Of a stretch of 64,000 bases of DNA, positions 43,132 to 52,070 are shown piece after piece. The translations under genes were made by a program, and so were the position numbers. Below the pieces are notes generated by a model that searched no databases, had not been told where the DNA came from, and worked only from the letters and a program-made list of their open reading frames with translations. Position 1 is the stretch's first letter. Every line of letters starts with the position of its first letter. Source of the DNA: Chitinophaga pinensis (GTDB lineage: Bacteria > Bacteroidota > Bacteroidia > NS11-12g > UBA955); contig CAMDUE010000011.1 in assembly GCA_945877575.1 (NCBI GenBank), positions 16,353 to 80,352 of the forward strand. The letters are read 5' to 3'.

Positions 43132-45113
43132 TGGTTAACTGGTACGCCTGGCCTGTGGCCCTCGGCGGGGCCGTAGCAGTTACATTTCTCGTTTATGGAA
43201 ACCATTGGAAATCAATAAAAGCACTTCTTCGGTTTTTAGGCACATTTTTACTCCTTTTTTTATTGTTTAGCCCTTCTTGGAACGCTGAAAAGTCATTTCA
43301 ACGAAAACCAATTATTTCCCTGTTTATTGACGCGAGTGAATCAGCCAGGAAAGAAAGTATCCCATTTTCTAAAGATCTTAAACGAGAGCTTACTGAAAAA
43401 TTTGGTGATGATATTCAATTGAATGAATTTTTCTTTGGGTCTGAGGTTGCAGGGGACATTAATGACTCTATTGGGTTTTCAACTCGATTAGATAAGGTCA
43501 CAGAGTTTATTAAGCACGAGGCGGTGCAGCCTGAAGCTTGTATTTTGATATCCGATGGTATTGCAAATAGAGGCGGAAGTCCTTTGTCAAATCAAGTGAA
43601 AAGTCCCATTTTCTCCCTTGGGATAGGCGATCCCAAAATGCATCCAGATGCTTTGGTTTCATCGATTTCAGTGAATGAATCTGTCTTTAAAGGAAATGAT
43701 TTTGAGGTTGAAGCAGCCATTCAAATGGAGTTGTTAAAAGGCAAAAAAGTGGTTGTCGATTTCTTTCAGAAAGGAAAATTACAAGAAACTATTTCTCTAA
43801 TACCTCAAAGAGACCTCGATGTTCAAAGAGTTGTTTTCAGAGGAAAAGGTGAAGTTGAAGGTTTGAATGATCTTCTAGTCAAAGTTCGGCCCATTAACAC
43901 ATCGGAAAAGAATATTTACAACAATCTTCAAAAGACTCTGATTGAAGTAATATCTCAGAAGAAAAAGATTGCCCTTTTATATCATACGGTTCACCCCGAT
44001 CTTGGCGCCTTAAGAAAAGCTTTAATAGGAGTTGAACAATTTGAATTGATTGAATCTAAGAGTTTCTCAGAGCTACCCCAAAATACCCATGCAGTTATAG
44101 CGTTTAATATTAAGAATGACGCATTTAATGAATTGAAAAAGAGCGGTTTGCCTTTTTGGTTATTTTCAGACGCAACCAGTCAATTATCTTTAGAAACATC
44201 TATTTCTAACAGAGCAAATCCTGCTAAAAATCAGGCGGTCACACCTGAAGTTAATAATGATTTTGAGCTGTTTTCATTAGACGCGCTGCCTTTTTCGTTT
44301 AAAAGCGTAGACTGTCCGTTATTGAAATTAAATATCCCCCGAGAAAAAATCCAAATATTTCAGCAATGGAATCGAGTGAATACAAATTTGCCACTCTGTT
44401 TTGCCGACGATTCTGAGGGGAGGAAGTTATATTTTGTGGGATTTGGAATTTGGAAGTGGCGTATTCAAGAGTTGAAGCAGACGAACGAAAGTAAATGGTT
44501 TGATCAGTGGGTAAGAAGTAATGTTGAATGGTTGAGTAACCAAAATTTGAAAGGTAAGAATATTGAATGGAGTTTAAATAAGAGGAATTGGATAGTTGGA
44601 TTGCAGGGGAAATTTAAGTTTAGTCTTTATGATGGCGCTTCAAAAAAGGTTGAAAATGCTAATTTATCGTGCACAATTACAGATGAGGATGGTAGATCTC
44701 AAAGTATTGGTTTAACCTCTAATTTAGGGGTGTCTACAGGGGTTTTTAGGCCGAGTATTGGTGGTCGACATACCATAAAAGTTCAATTGAAAACACCTAT
44801 CCCAGGAGTAACGCAAAGGGAGTTTACTCAATTTTTTGATGTAGACACGGTTTCTTTGGAGTTGCAAACCATGAAAGCCAATCATGATCTGCTTAATGAT
44901 TTGAGCCATCAATCTGAGGGTGGATTTTATCTAGCAAATAACAAAGGAATAGACTCTATAATGGCGCAATTAACGAAAAGAGAACTCTATAAACCTCGAA
45001 TAGAAATTCTGCAAAGCAGGGTTTTCGCAACTGATGAAGTCTTACTTTTGTGTCTCATTGTTTTACTCTTTGGCGTAGAATGGTTTTTAAGGAAATGGGA
45101 AGGCAAGATTTAA
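43131..45113 (+). CDS. VWA-domain membrane protein
   Basis: A 660-residue protein with two N-terminal membrane helices (residues about 5-22 and 30-47), a VWA-like domain whose metal-site motif DASES starts at Asp67, a long beta-rich extracytoplasmic part, and one C-terminal helix (LLLCLIVLLFGVEWFL). This plan is seen in Bacteroidota proteins related to the Bat (aerotolerance) group and to BatA-like envelope proteins, but the match is loose. The final codons overlap the mnmA start by 19 bp. Role unknown; partner binding at the membrane is likely. Confidence 0.75.
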   Translation: MVNWYAWPVALGGAVAVTFLVYGNHWKSIKALLRFLGTFLLLFLLFSPSWNAEKSFQRKPIISLFIDASESARKESIPFSKDLKRELTEKFGDDIQLNEFFFGSEVAGDINDSIGFSTRLDKVTEFIKHEAVQPEACILISDGIANRGGSPLSNQVKSPIFSLGIGDPKMHPDALVSSISVNESVFKGNDFEVEAAIQMELLKGKKVVVDFFQKGKLQETISLIPQRDLDVQRVVFRGKGEVEGLNDLLVKVRPINTSEKNIYNNLQKTLIEVISQKKKIALLYHTVHPDLGALRKALIGVEQFELIESKSFSELPQNTHAVIAFNIKNDAFNELKKSGLPFWLFSDATSQLSLETSISNRANPAKNQAVTPEVNNDFELFSLDALPFSFKSVDCPLLKLNIPREKIQIFQQWNRVNTNLPLCFADDSEGRKLYFVGFGIWKWRIQELKQTNESKWFDQWVRSNVEWLSNQNLKGKNIEWSLNKRNWIVGLQGKFKFSLYDGASKKVENANLSCTITDEDGRSQSIGLTSNLGVSTGVFRPSIGGRHTIKVQLKTPIPGVTQREFTQFFDVDTVSLELQTMKANHDLLNDLSHQSEGGFYLANNKGIDSIMAQLTKRELYKPRIEILQSRVFATDEVLLLCLIVLLFGVEWFLRKWEGKI

Positions 45114-46333
45114 ATTACAAACCAAAGGTAGTCGTAGGGCTTTCAGGTGGGGTTGATAGCTCAGTGGCAGCCTATCTTCTTCAGGAGCAAGGATATGAAG
45201 TCATTGGTCTTTTTATGCGTAATTGGAACGATGCTTCAGTAACTTTAGAAGATGAATGTCCTTGGATAGATGATTCTAGAGACGCCCTCATGGTTGCTGA
45301 GAAATTAGGCATCCCTTTTCAAGTGATTGATTTAAGTGAAACATATAAAGAACGCATAGTTGATTATATGTTCAATGAATATGAATTAGGTCGAACTCCG
45401 AATCCCGACGTGCTTTGCAATAGGGAAATTAAGTTTGATGTATTCCTAAAAGCGGCTATGGGATTGGGCGCTGATTTTGTAGCTACAGGACACTATGTGC
45501 GGAAAGATTCTTTTATAAATGAGGAAGGTGATGAAGTTTTTCGATTGCTCAGAGGGGTAGATCCAAATAAGGATCAAAGTTATTTTTTATGTCAACTCAA
45601 TCAATATCAGCTTTCCAAAGCACTGTTTCCTATAGGTGAATTGCTAAAGCCTAAAGTTCGAGAGATTGCCCATGAAATTGATTTGTCAACTGCTGCAAAG
45701 AAAGATTCTCAGGGGCTTTGTTTTATTGGGAAAGTAAGTTTGCCAGATTTTCTCCAACAGAAGTTATCTATCAAGAATGGTTTGGTTAAGGAGATTGATG
45801 ATGATGATTCAGAGGTTCAGAATTATTTCAATAATATTAGTGAACACGTAACTCCAGATGCTGCTGTTTTAAGGTTCAATCCGGCTTTAAGTTCATCAAA
45901 GATCATAGGTGAGCAAAAGGGGGCACATTTTTACACTCGGGGTCAACGTAAAGGACTCCAAATTGGGGGTAAACCTTTGCCTTTGTTTGTTTTGGCCACT
46001 GACGTGGATGAAAATATCATTTACGTTGGACAGGGAGAAATGCATGGTGCAATGCACTATCGCGGGTTACATGTAAATGCTGCTGAAATTCAATGGATTA
46101 GGCCTGATTTGGAGTCTGGTTTTTTGCAAGATTCATCAGTTATTACTCCATGTTTCAATTTAAAATGCCAAATTAGATACAGACAAACGGCTTTTGAATG
46201 TGCGTTGGTATCCGACTCAGTGGGTGGGGTAATAGTTGTATTTAAAGAATTACAAAAAAATGTTACCCCAGGTCAGTTTGTTGCGGTATATTTTGATGAC
46301 GAATTGATTTTTAGCGGAGTGATTTCGCTATAG
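45095..46333 (+). CDS. mnmA: tRNA-specific 2-thiouridylase
   Basis: Thiolates U34 of tRNA-Lys, -Glu and -Gln. The ATG at 45095 gives 412 residues; the track's earlier start lies deep in the VWA gene. The PP-loop VVVGLSGGVDSSVAA is near residue 12, the first catalytic cysteine in NPDVLCNREIKF, the second in GLCFIGK, and YTRGQRKGLQIGG marks the central domain. Somewhat longer than E. coli MnmA, as is common in the phylum. Last of the adk run. Confidence 0.96.
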   Translation: MGRQDLNYKPKVVVGLSGGVDSSVAAYLLQEQGYEVIGLFMRNWNDASVTLEDECPWIDDSRDALMVAEKLGIPFQVIDLSETYKERIVDYMFNEYELGRTPNPDVLCNREIKFDVFLKAAMGLGADFVATGHYVRKDSFINEEGDEVFRLLRGVDPNKDQSYFLCQLNQYQLSKALFPIGELLKPKVREIAHEIDLSTAAKKDSQGLCFIGKVSLPDFLQQKLSIKNGLVKEIDDDDSEVQNYFNNISEHVTPDAAVLRFNPALSSSKIIGEQKGAHFYTRGQRKGLQIGGKPLPLFVLATDVDENIIYVGQGEMHGAMHYRGLHVNAAEIQWIRPDLESGFLQDSSVITPCFNLKCQIRYRQTAFECALVSDSVGGVIVVFKELQKNVTPGQFVAVYFDDELIFSGVISL

Positions 46334-46448
46334 ATTTTTTTAGTGGTTGTCAATAAAGTGTAATCATTGATTTTTGAGGCATCTTTTTTGGTCCATTTGG
46401 TGTCATAAGCCTGTAAGGCTTTGCAATAAACCAGCGGTTTTTTCGTTG

Positions 46449-46465
46449 TTGTCGTGAAACGACAA
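46449..46465 (+). promoter_or_regulatory. hairpin in the leader of the giant PKD protein gene
   Basis: TTGTCG / CGACAA stem with a TGAAA loop, 36 nt before the ATG at 46502. A second small hairpin (AAGCC/GGCTT) lies at 46407-46421. They might affect message stability or translation; no known riboswitch is recognised. Confidence 0.4.
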
Positions 46466-46501
46466 ACTAGGTTTGATGGTTATAAAATAGACAGAGTTAA
46501 A

Positions 46502-49500
46502 ATGAAACATAAATACAAGGGTATTTTAAAAGGAATCTGGACGTTCTTGATGATTTTCTTGACGTCTCAAACAAAGGCACAAATCAGTTCAACGGGGAAG
46601 GAGTTTTACATGTCATTCATGGAAATGGAGACGCGTAATGGCGGGTTTCCTGACACTTTGCTGATTTTTGTAACTTCACCCATTAACACCACTTTGGTAT
46701 TAGATAACCCACGCTTAACCGGATCTTCGGCAAATTACACCATACAGGCAAATAAAGTTAATCGAATTTCAGTTGACGTTAACTTTTATTATCCCGTTGG
46801 GTCTGAATTTGCCTCAACAGATGTTAATAGCCGACGTGGATTGCGCATCGTTGCAAAAGACCCTGTCAATGTTTATTGCATGAATTTGGAATTAAATCGT
46901 TCGGATGGAACTTTCGTATTGCCTTATGAATCCATTCCTGCGGCTCCGGAATTTTACGTAGTTTCATTTCCTCCAAACGCTCCAACCGGATCTTTTCCTA
47001 ACGTAACTTCATCTTATGGTGAGAGCGAGTTTGTAGTTATTGCCATGGATAATAACGTGACAGTTGAAATTACACCAACTGCTCCTACAAAAGGCGGAAA
47101 AGCTGCTGGAACAGCCTTCACTGTTACCATGCAAAAAGGACAAATTTATCAAGTCCAGTCAGTAAAAGCGACAGGAACAAACAATACAGATCCAGCTGCA
47201 ACGTCATGGGCAACCACTGGAGCAAAAGCAGGTGATTTGACTGGAACGAGAGTTAGAGTGATTAATGGATGCGGCAAGATCAATGTATTTTCCGGGAATC
47301 GATCAGCCCACGTAACTAAGGGTAATTGTGGTGGAGGAACCAACGGTAGAGATCATTTATACACCCAAGTGCTACCAACCAATGCTTTAGGTAAAGATTA
47401 TGTGTTGATGCCATTCAGGAATCAAACGGGTGGATATGCTGTTAAAGTAGTAGCTGCCTCTGATAATACTGTTGTAACCATTAATGGTACCGTAGTTGCT
47501 ACAATAGCAAAAGCAGGAGAATGGGTTTATCGTCATGTGACTACAAGCGCAGCTACTTGTATAAATACATCAAAGCCAGCTTATGTTGTTCAGTACATGA
47601 AAAATGGAGTTTGTTCAGGTTTGACAGGTAACAACGGTGATCCTGCAATTTTCATTTCTCCAGATGTTAATCAGCGGTTAATAAAAACCATTGTGGGTAC
47701 AGCAACTACTTCAAATATGAATCAACATTGGGTAAACGTTTTGGTTGATCGATCAGCGAAGAATGCTGTATTCTTGAATGGCACAAAGGTGGCAGCAACA
47801 AGTTTTACAGATTACACTTGTAGCGGTAAAAATTATTCATATGCCCAACTCAGCGTAGCAAATCCAAGTTCCAATACATTGCAATGTGATAGTGGTATGA
47901 TGGTGGTAGCATACGGTGTCGGTCCTTATGAGAGTTATTCCTACTCAGCGGGAGCTTTGTTTGAGAATATTGAATATGATTATGATATTAAAAGAAATGG
48001 CAAGTGTCCAAGCGAGCCCGTTAAACTAGTTTCAAAAAATAAGAATTCAAAAATTAAAGGTACAAAATGGAATTTTGGTGATGGCTCTCCCGAGGAATGG
48101 GGGGACTCAGTGACACATAAGTTTTCGAAAATAGGTACTTATTATGTTTTGATGAAAGTGGTTGTTCCCAATGCTTGTAATAAAGACGATACAATAATAA
48201 GAAGTAAAATTATCAACGTATTACCAGGGCCGGTCTTCAGTTTCCCCGACACCACTACCCAGTGTGCGAATACTTTAAATGTGGAACTAAAAGTACCTAC
48301 TTCTGCTAAATTTACCTATAAATGGCATGACAACTCTACTAAATACACCTATACCGCTACCAACGATGGTTTTGCATGGGTAAGAGTTCTAGACACCTCA
48401 ACAAACTGCGCAGCCGCCGATACTACTTATGTTCGAAGAGCCAATGTGATTTATGCCGGCATTAAATACGACACCTTGAACCAATGTTACAAGCAAAATG
48501 TATTTGACATGACCGATGGCAGCAAATACAACGGCGATGGTTGGAAACTTTCTTGGTGGTCGGCGCAATATCAGCATACCAAAGCAATCACTAAAAAAGA
48601 TAGCGTTAGAGATTTTAAAATATCATTCGACTCTTTGAGTACAAATAATCTAAGGTATATAGTTCAGTCAAGAAAAGGTTGTCGAGATACATTAGATACA
48701 ACATTAATAGTACATCCTTATCCAATCGCAAAAATCAATTTCCCTGTTACACATTTCTGTCAGAATGCTATTGCAAATGTCATAGATAGCAGCAGTAGTC
48801 CTTTGGGCGTGGGAAGGTCGTTTTGGGATTTTGGCGATGGATCTGCAAAAGACACTAGCAGCGATAGAAAGGGCAGGCATGTTTTCAAGTATGCAGATAC
48901 ATTTAACATAAGATTGATTACTCAGACTCCTTATTTCTGCCATGACACGATTGATTCACTGTTTATTGTTTATCCTGTAGCCAAAACAACGATAGGCAGT
49001 AAGATCTTTGACCAATGTAAGAAAACCAATAAGTTTGAATTTTACGATAATACGACCATTTCATTTGGTACCTTCACTGATGAATGGCAAATTGCTGGAA
49101 AGTCATATCCAAATCAAGGTACACTAACCAATATCAAGTTTTCCGACACCGGAACTCAAAAGATATTGTTGATCACGGAAACAGATAAAGGTTGCCGAGA
49201 TAGCGCCCGTTCAACGGTATTTGTAGCTCCCGAGCCCAAAGCAATCTTGACTGTTACCGATAGTTCAAATTGTTTTCAAGGGCATTTTTTCGATTTAGAA
49301 TGCAAGAGTACCGTGCCTTCGAATAGTCAATTAACTTCGAGAAGTGATTGGAAATTTAGCGACGCTACAACCAATTATGCAAAGGTGATAACTTCCAAAA
49401 AGTTTAACACTCAAGGAGTTTATTGGGTTCGTTTAATTGCAACAACCGTTCATGGTTGCATGGATTCTGTTCAGAAGAATCTTACCGTTTACAATGTTCC

Positions 49501-51049
49501 TGATGCAACGATTAGCCCGGATAATGCTATTGGTTGTTTGGTAGGTAATAGATTTAACTTTAAAAGCGCCAATACTTGGAATGCCGGAGGAAAGTTGTTT
49601 CATGATTGGACCTTTGGAGATGGATCGAGCTCCTCAAATGATTCATTTGTGAAGATCTATGCTGCAGTTGGAGTATATAATGTGAAGCACGTGGTAACTT
49701 CCAATCAAAGTTGTAAGGATTCTGCCGTAACTACAGTTACTGTGGTAAATACTCCTACGTCTAATTTTACAGTAAATAAAGATACTGCATGTTATTATTC
49801 GCAAGATTTTGACTTTGTAGATAAGACGAATTTCTCAGGCTCATATACTGTTTTGTGGGACTTTAATGACGGTACCCAAGCAAATGGGTCTACTTATCTA
49901 AATAAAACATTTACCTCTACAGGTAAGTATCCTGTGAAAATGGTCATCAAATCAAGTCAAGGTTGTAAGGATTCGATGACGAAGGATGTGAAAATTTTCG
50001 CTGTTCCAGTAGCTAAATTTACTGTGAATGATGACGAACAATGTGTTCAAAATAATAGTTTCGTCTTTACGAACACATCGAATGAGAATGGAGCAACTGT
50101 TCCAGTAATGTATGGTTGGCAAATTGCTGGTGGTAGTGGAGCACCCATACAAGTTTTGCAGAAAAATATACCAACGCAAACTTTGACAGATACAGGTTTT
50201 AAAGTGGTTACTTTGGGAGTTGCATCAGCTGAAGGTTGTTTATCAACTCAATCTCTGAGCATATATATAGCCGAGACACCATTAGTGTCAATTACAGGAA
50301 AAGATGCTTGTGCAAGTGAAGAAATACAATTTGGTAGTCTGCTTTTGCTCAATAAAGGCACGGCATCTTATTCATGGGACTTTGGCAATGGCGGGACATC
50401 TACATCTTCAAGTCCTAAATACACTTACACCACTGCAGGGGCTTACTTAGTTAATTTGAATGTAACTAGTTCGTACGGTTGCACAGGCAAGGCAACAGCT
50501 TATCCAGTCAATATATATGTTAAGCCAAAAGCCAGTTTTACTTCTGAGTATTTATTGAGTAAAGGCTTGGAAACTGATTGGAGATTCGACTTTACGGGAT
50601 CTGGTGCTACAGATTTGGAGTGGATATTCCAAGATGGCCAAGTAGATTACGGAATGGGGCCAATAAATAAAACATTTAGTGCTACAGGTGATTTTAAAGT
50701 TAGGCTTATGGCTTCTACCCCTTCTGGGTGCAAGGACAGTGCGTCTGCAATGATTTTCTTGAAGCCTGAATTGTTGATGTGGTTACCAACTGCCTTTAGT
50801 CCAAACATTGATGGATTGAACGAAGGTTTTGGTCCGTACACTACTTTTGGATTAGAGCGTTATGAATTTATGATTTTTGATCGTTGGGGTAATATTATGT
50901 GGAAGACAACAAAGCCAGATGAGAAGTGGTTGGGAATTGATAGTGAAGGCGTAAAGGTACCTGAAGGCGTCTATGGTTACTCTATGGTTTTCAGATACGT
51001 TGACAACCAATTGTATACTTACAAAGGAACAGTTACATTATTGAATTAG
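46502..51049 (+). CDS. giant surface protein: IgGFc-binding-like domain, PKD repeats, T9SS type B sorting domain
   Basis: A 1515-residue secreted protein, probably an adhesin or gliding-associated surface protein. The ATG at 46502 gives a signal peptide ending LTSQTKAQ. Residues of about 20-480 resemble the IgGFc-binding N-terminal domain (GKEFYMSFMEM, LYTQVLPTNALGKDYVLMPF). A series of PKD-like domains follows, marked by WNFGDGS, WDFGDGS, WTFGDGS, WDFNDGT and WDFGNGG. The last 90 residues (WLPTAFSPNIDGLNEGF, DRWGNIMW, VPEGVYGYSM) are the gliding-motility-associated CHU_C type B sorting domain. Many paired cysteines lie in the PKD part. Monocistronic with a strong terminator. Confidence 0.92.
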   Translation: MKHKYKGILKGIWTFLMIFLTSQTKAQISSTGKEFYMSFMEMETRNGGFPDTLLIFVTSPINTTLVLDNPRLTGSSANYTIQANKVNRISVDVNFYYPVGSEFASTDVNSRRGLRIVAKDPVNVYCMNLELNRSDGTFVLPYESIPAAPEFYVVSFPPNAPTGSFPNVTSSYGESEFVVIAMDNNVTVEITPTAPTKGGKAAGTAFTVTMQKGQIYQVQSVKATGTNNTDPAATSWATTGAKAGDLTGTRVRVINGCGKINVFSGNRSAHVTKGNCGGGTNGRDHLYTQVLPTNALGKDYVLMPFRNQTGGYAVKVVAASDNTVVTINGTVVATIAKAGEWVYRHVTTSAATCINTSKPAYVVQYMKNGVCSGLTGNNGDPAIFISPDVNQRLIKTIVGTATTSNMNQHWVNVLVDRSAKNAVFLNGTKVAATSFTDYTCSGKNYSYAQLSVANPSSNTLQCDSGMMVVAYGVGPYESYSYSAGALFENIEYDYDIKRNGKCPSEPVKLVSKNKNSKIKGTKWNFGDGSPEEWGDSVTHKFSKIGTYYVLMKVVVPNACNKDDTIIRSKIINVLPGPVFSFPDTTTQCANTLNVELKVPTSAKFTYKWHDNSTKYTYTATNDGFAWVRVLDTSTNCAAADTTYVRRANVIYAGIKYDTLNQCYKQNVFDMTDGSKYNGDGWKLSWWSAQYQHTKAITKKDSVRDFKISFDSLSTNNLRYIVQSRKGCRDTLDTTLIVHPYPIAKINFPVTHFCQNAIANVIDSSSSPLGVGRSFWDFGDGSAKDTSSDRKGRHVFKYADTFNIRLITQTPYFCHDTIDSLFIVYPVAKTTIGSKIFDQCKKTNKFEFYDNTTISFGTFTDEWQIAGKSYPNQGTLTNIKFSDTGTQKILLITETDKGCRDSARSTVFVAPEPKAILTVTDSSNCFQGHFFDLECKSTVPSNSQLTSRSDWKFSDATTNYAKVITSKKFNTQGVYWVRLIATTVHGCMDSVQKNLTVYNVPDATISPDNAIGCLVGNRFNFKSANTWNAGGKLFHDWTFGDGSSSSNDSFVKIYAAVGVYNVKHVVTSNQSCKDSAVTTVTVVNTPTSNFTVNKDTACYYSQDFDFVDKTNFSGSYTVLWDFNDGTQANGSTYLNKTFTSTGKYPVKMVIKSSQGCKDSMTKDVKIFAVPVAKFTVNDDEQCVQNNSFVFTNTSNENGATVPVMYGWQIAGGSGAPIQVLQKNIPTQTLTDTGFKVVTLGVASAEGCLSTQSLSIYIAETPLVSITGKDACASEEIQFGSLLLLNKGTASYSWDFGNGGTSTSSSPKYTYTTAGAYLVNLNVTSSYGCTGKATAYPVNIYVKPKASFTSEYLLSKGLETDWRFDFTGSGATDLEWIFQDGQVDYGMGPINKTFSATGDFKVRLMASTPSGCKDSASAMIFLKPELLMWLPTAFSPNIDGLNEGFGPYTTFGLERYEFMIFDRWGNIMWKTTKPDEKWLGIDSEGVKVPEGVYGYSMVFRYVDNQLYTYKGTVTLLN

Positions 51050-51072
51050 AATATTTAGATTTGGTAAACAAT

Positions 51073-51102
51073 AAAAAGGGCCGTCGCGAGACGGCCCTTT
51101 TT
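51073..51102. terminator. bidirectional terminator between giant protein gene and rpoD
   Basis: AAAAAGGGCCGTC, GCGA loop, GACGGCCCTTTTT: perfect 8-bp GC-rich stem with A and T tracts on both sides. Confidence 0.95.
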
Positions 51103-51130
51103 ATTGTTGGGCGTGTAAATAATCAGATGA

Positions 51131-51994
51131 TTAACCCAAATAGCTTTTCAGAATTTTGCTTTTGCTTGATTTTCTCAAACGACGTAACGCCTTTTCCTTG
51201 ATTTGACGTACTCTTTCTCTAGTAAGACCCACCTTGTCTGAAATATCTTCTAAGGTATGTGCGGCATTGCCGTCAAGGCCAAAGTAATACTTCAAGACAT
51301 CACGTTCTTTGTCGCTTAGAGTAGAGATAACCCTGTTGATTTCATTTTGCAATGATTCATTCAAAAGTGGCATGTCTGGATTGGGCTCATCGTTGTTGTC
51401 AAGAACACCAAGCAGTGTGTTGTCTTCGCCTTCTGCCAAGGGAGCATCGATGCTTAGGTGTCTTCCTGAAGAACGCAGAGCGTTTTCTACTTCAGTAAGA
51501 GGAATTTCTAAAGAGTCAGCAATTTCTTGTGGTGTAGGTTCTCTTTCAAGTTCTTGTTCCAAACGAGCTGAAGCCTGAGTGATACGCCCTAAACTTCCTA
51601 CTTTATTTAAAGGAAGACGAACAATACGACTCTGGTCTGCTAAAGCTTGTAGAATGGATTGTCTGATCCACCATACTGCATAAGAAATAAATTTGAATCC
51701 GCGGGTTTCATCAAAGCGTTTTGCCGCTTTAATGAGGCCCATGTTCCCCTCGTTGATGAGGTCACCCAAGGTTAGTCCTTGGTTTTGGTACTGTTTTGAA
51801 ACAGATACCACAAATCTTAAGTTGGCGTTAACCAGTTTTTCCAACGCAGCTTGGTCACCTTCTCTGATTCGCTGTGCGAGTTGAACTTCTTCTTGTGCAT
51901 CAATCATTGGCACTTTTGAGATTTCGTTCAAGTACTTGTCAAGGGACTTGTTTTCGCGGTTGGTAAACTGTTTTGAAATTTTTAACTGCCTCAT
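51131..51994 (-). CDS. rpoD: primary RNA polymerase sigma factor (RpoD/SigA)
   Basis: Housekeeping sigma factor, in this phylum the one reading TTTG / TAnnTTTG promoters. The 287 residues show region 1.2 ([15 protein letters not shown]), region 2 ([38 protein letters not shown] and [13 protein letters not shown]), region 3, and region 4 ([27 protein letters not shown]). The long N-terminal region 1.1 of E. coli sigma-70 is absent, as is usual in Bacteroidota. It follows feoB by 76 nt; a one-mismatch element TAATTTCG upstream may give it its own promoter. Confidence 0.97.
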   Translation of the reverse strand: MRQLKISKQFTNRENKSLDKYLNEISKVPMIDAQEEVQLAQRIREGDQAALEKLVNANLRFVVSVSKQYQNQGLTLGDLINEGNMGLIKAAKRFDETRGFKFISYAVWWIRQSILQALADQSRIVRLPLNKVGSLGRITQASARLEQELEREPTPQEIADSLEIPLTEVENALRSSGRHLSIDAPLAEGEDNTLLGVLDNNDEPNPDMPLLNESLQNEINRVISTLSDKERDVLKYYFGLDGNAAHTLEDISDKVGLTRERVRQIKEKALRRLRKSSKSKILKSYLG

Positions 51995-52070
51995 GTATAA
52001 AAAACGATAAAATTAGCCTTGCGAAATTACAATTTTTGCAACTAAAAAACCGATAAATTAATATCTTGTT

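Noticed and set aside
46407-46501. Riboswitch before the giant surface protein gene
   Set aside because: Only two small isolated hairpins; no match to a known aptamer.
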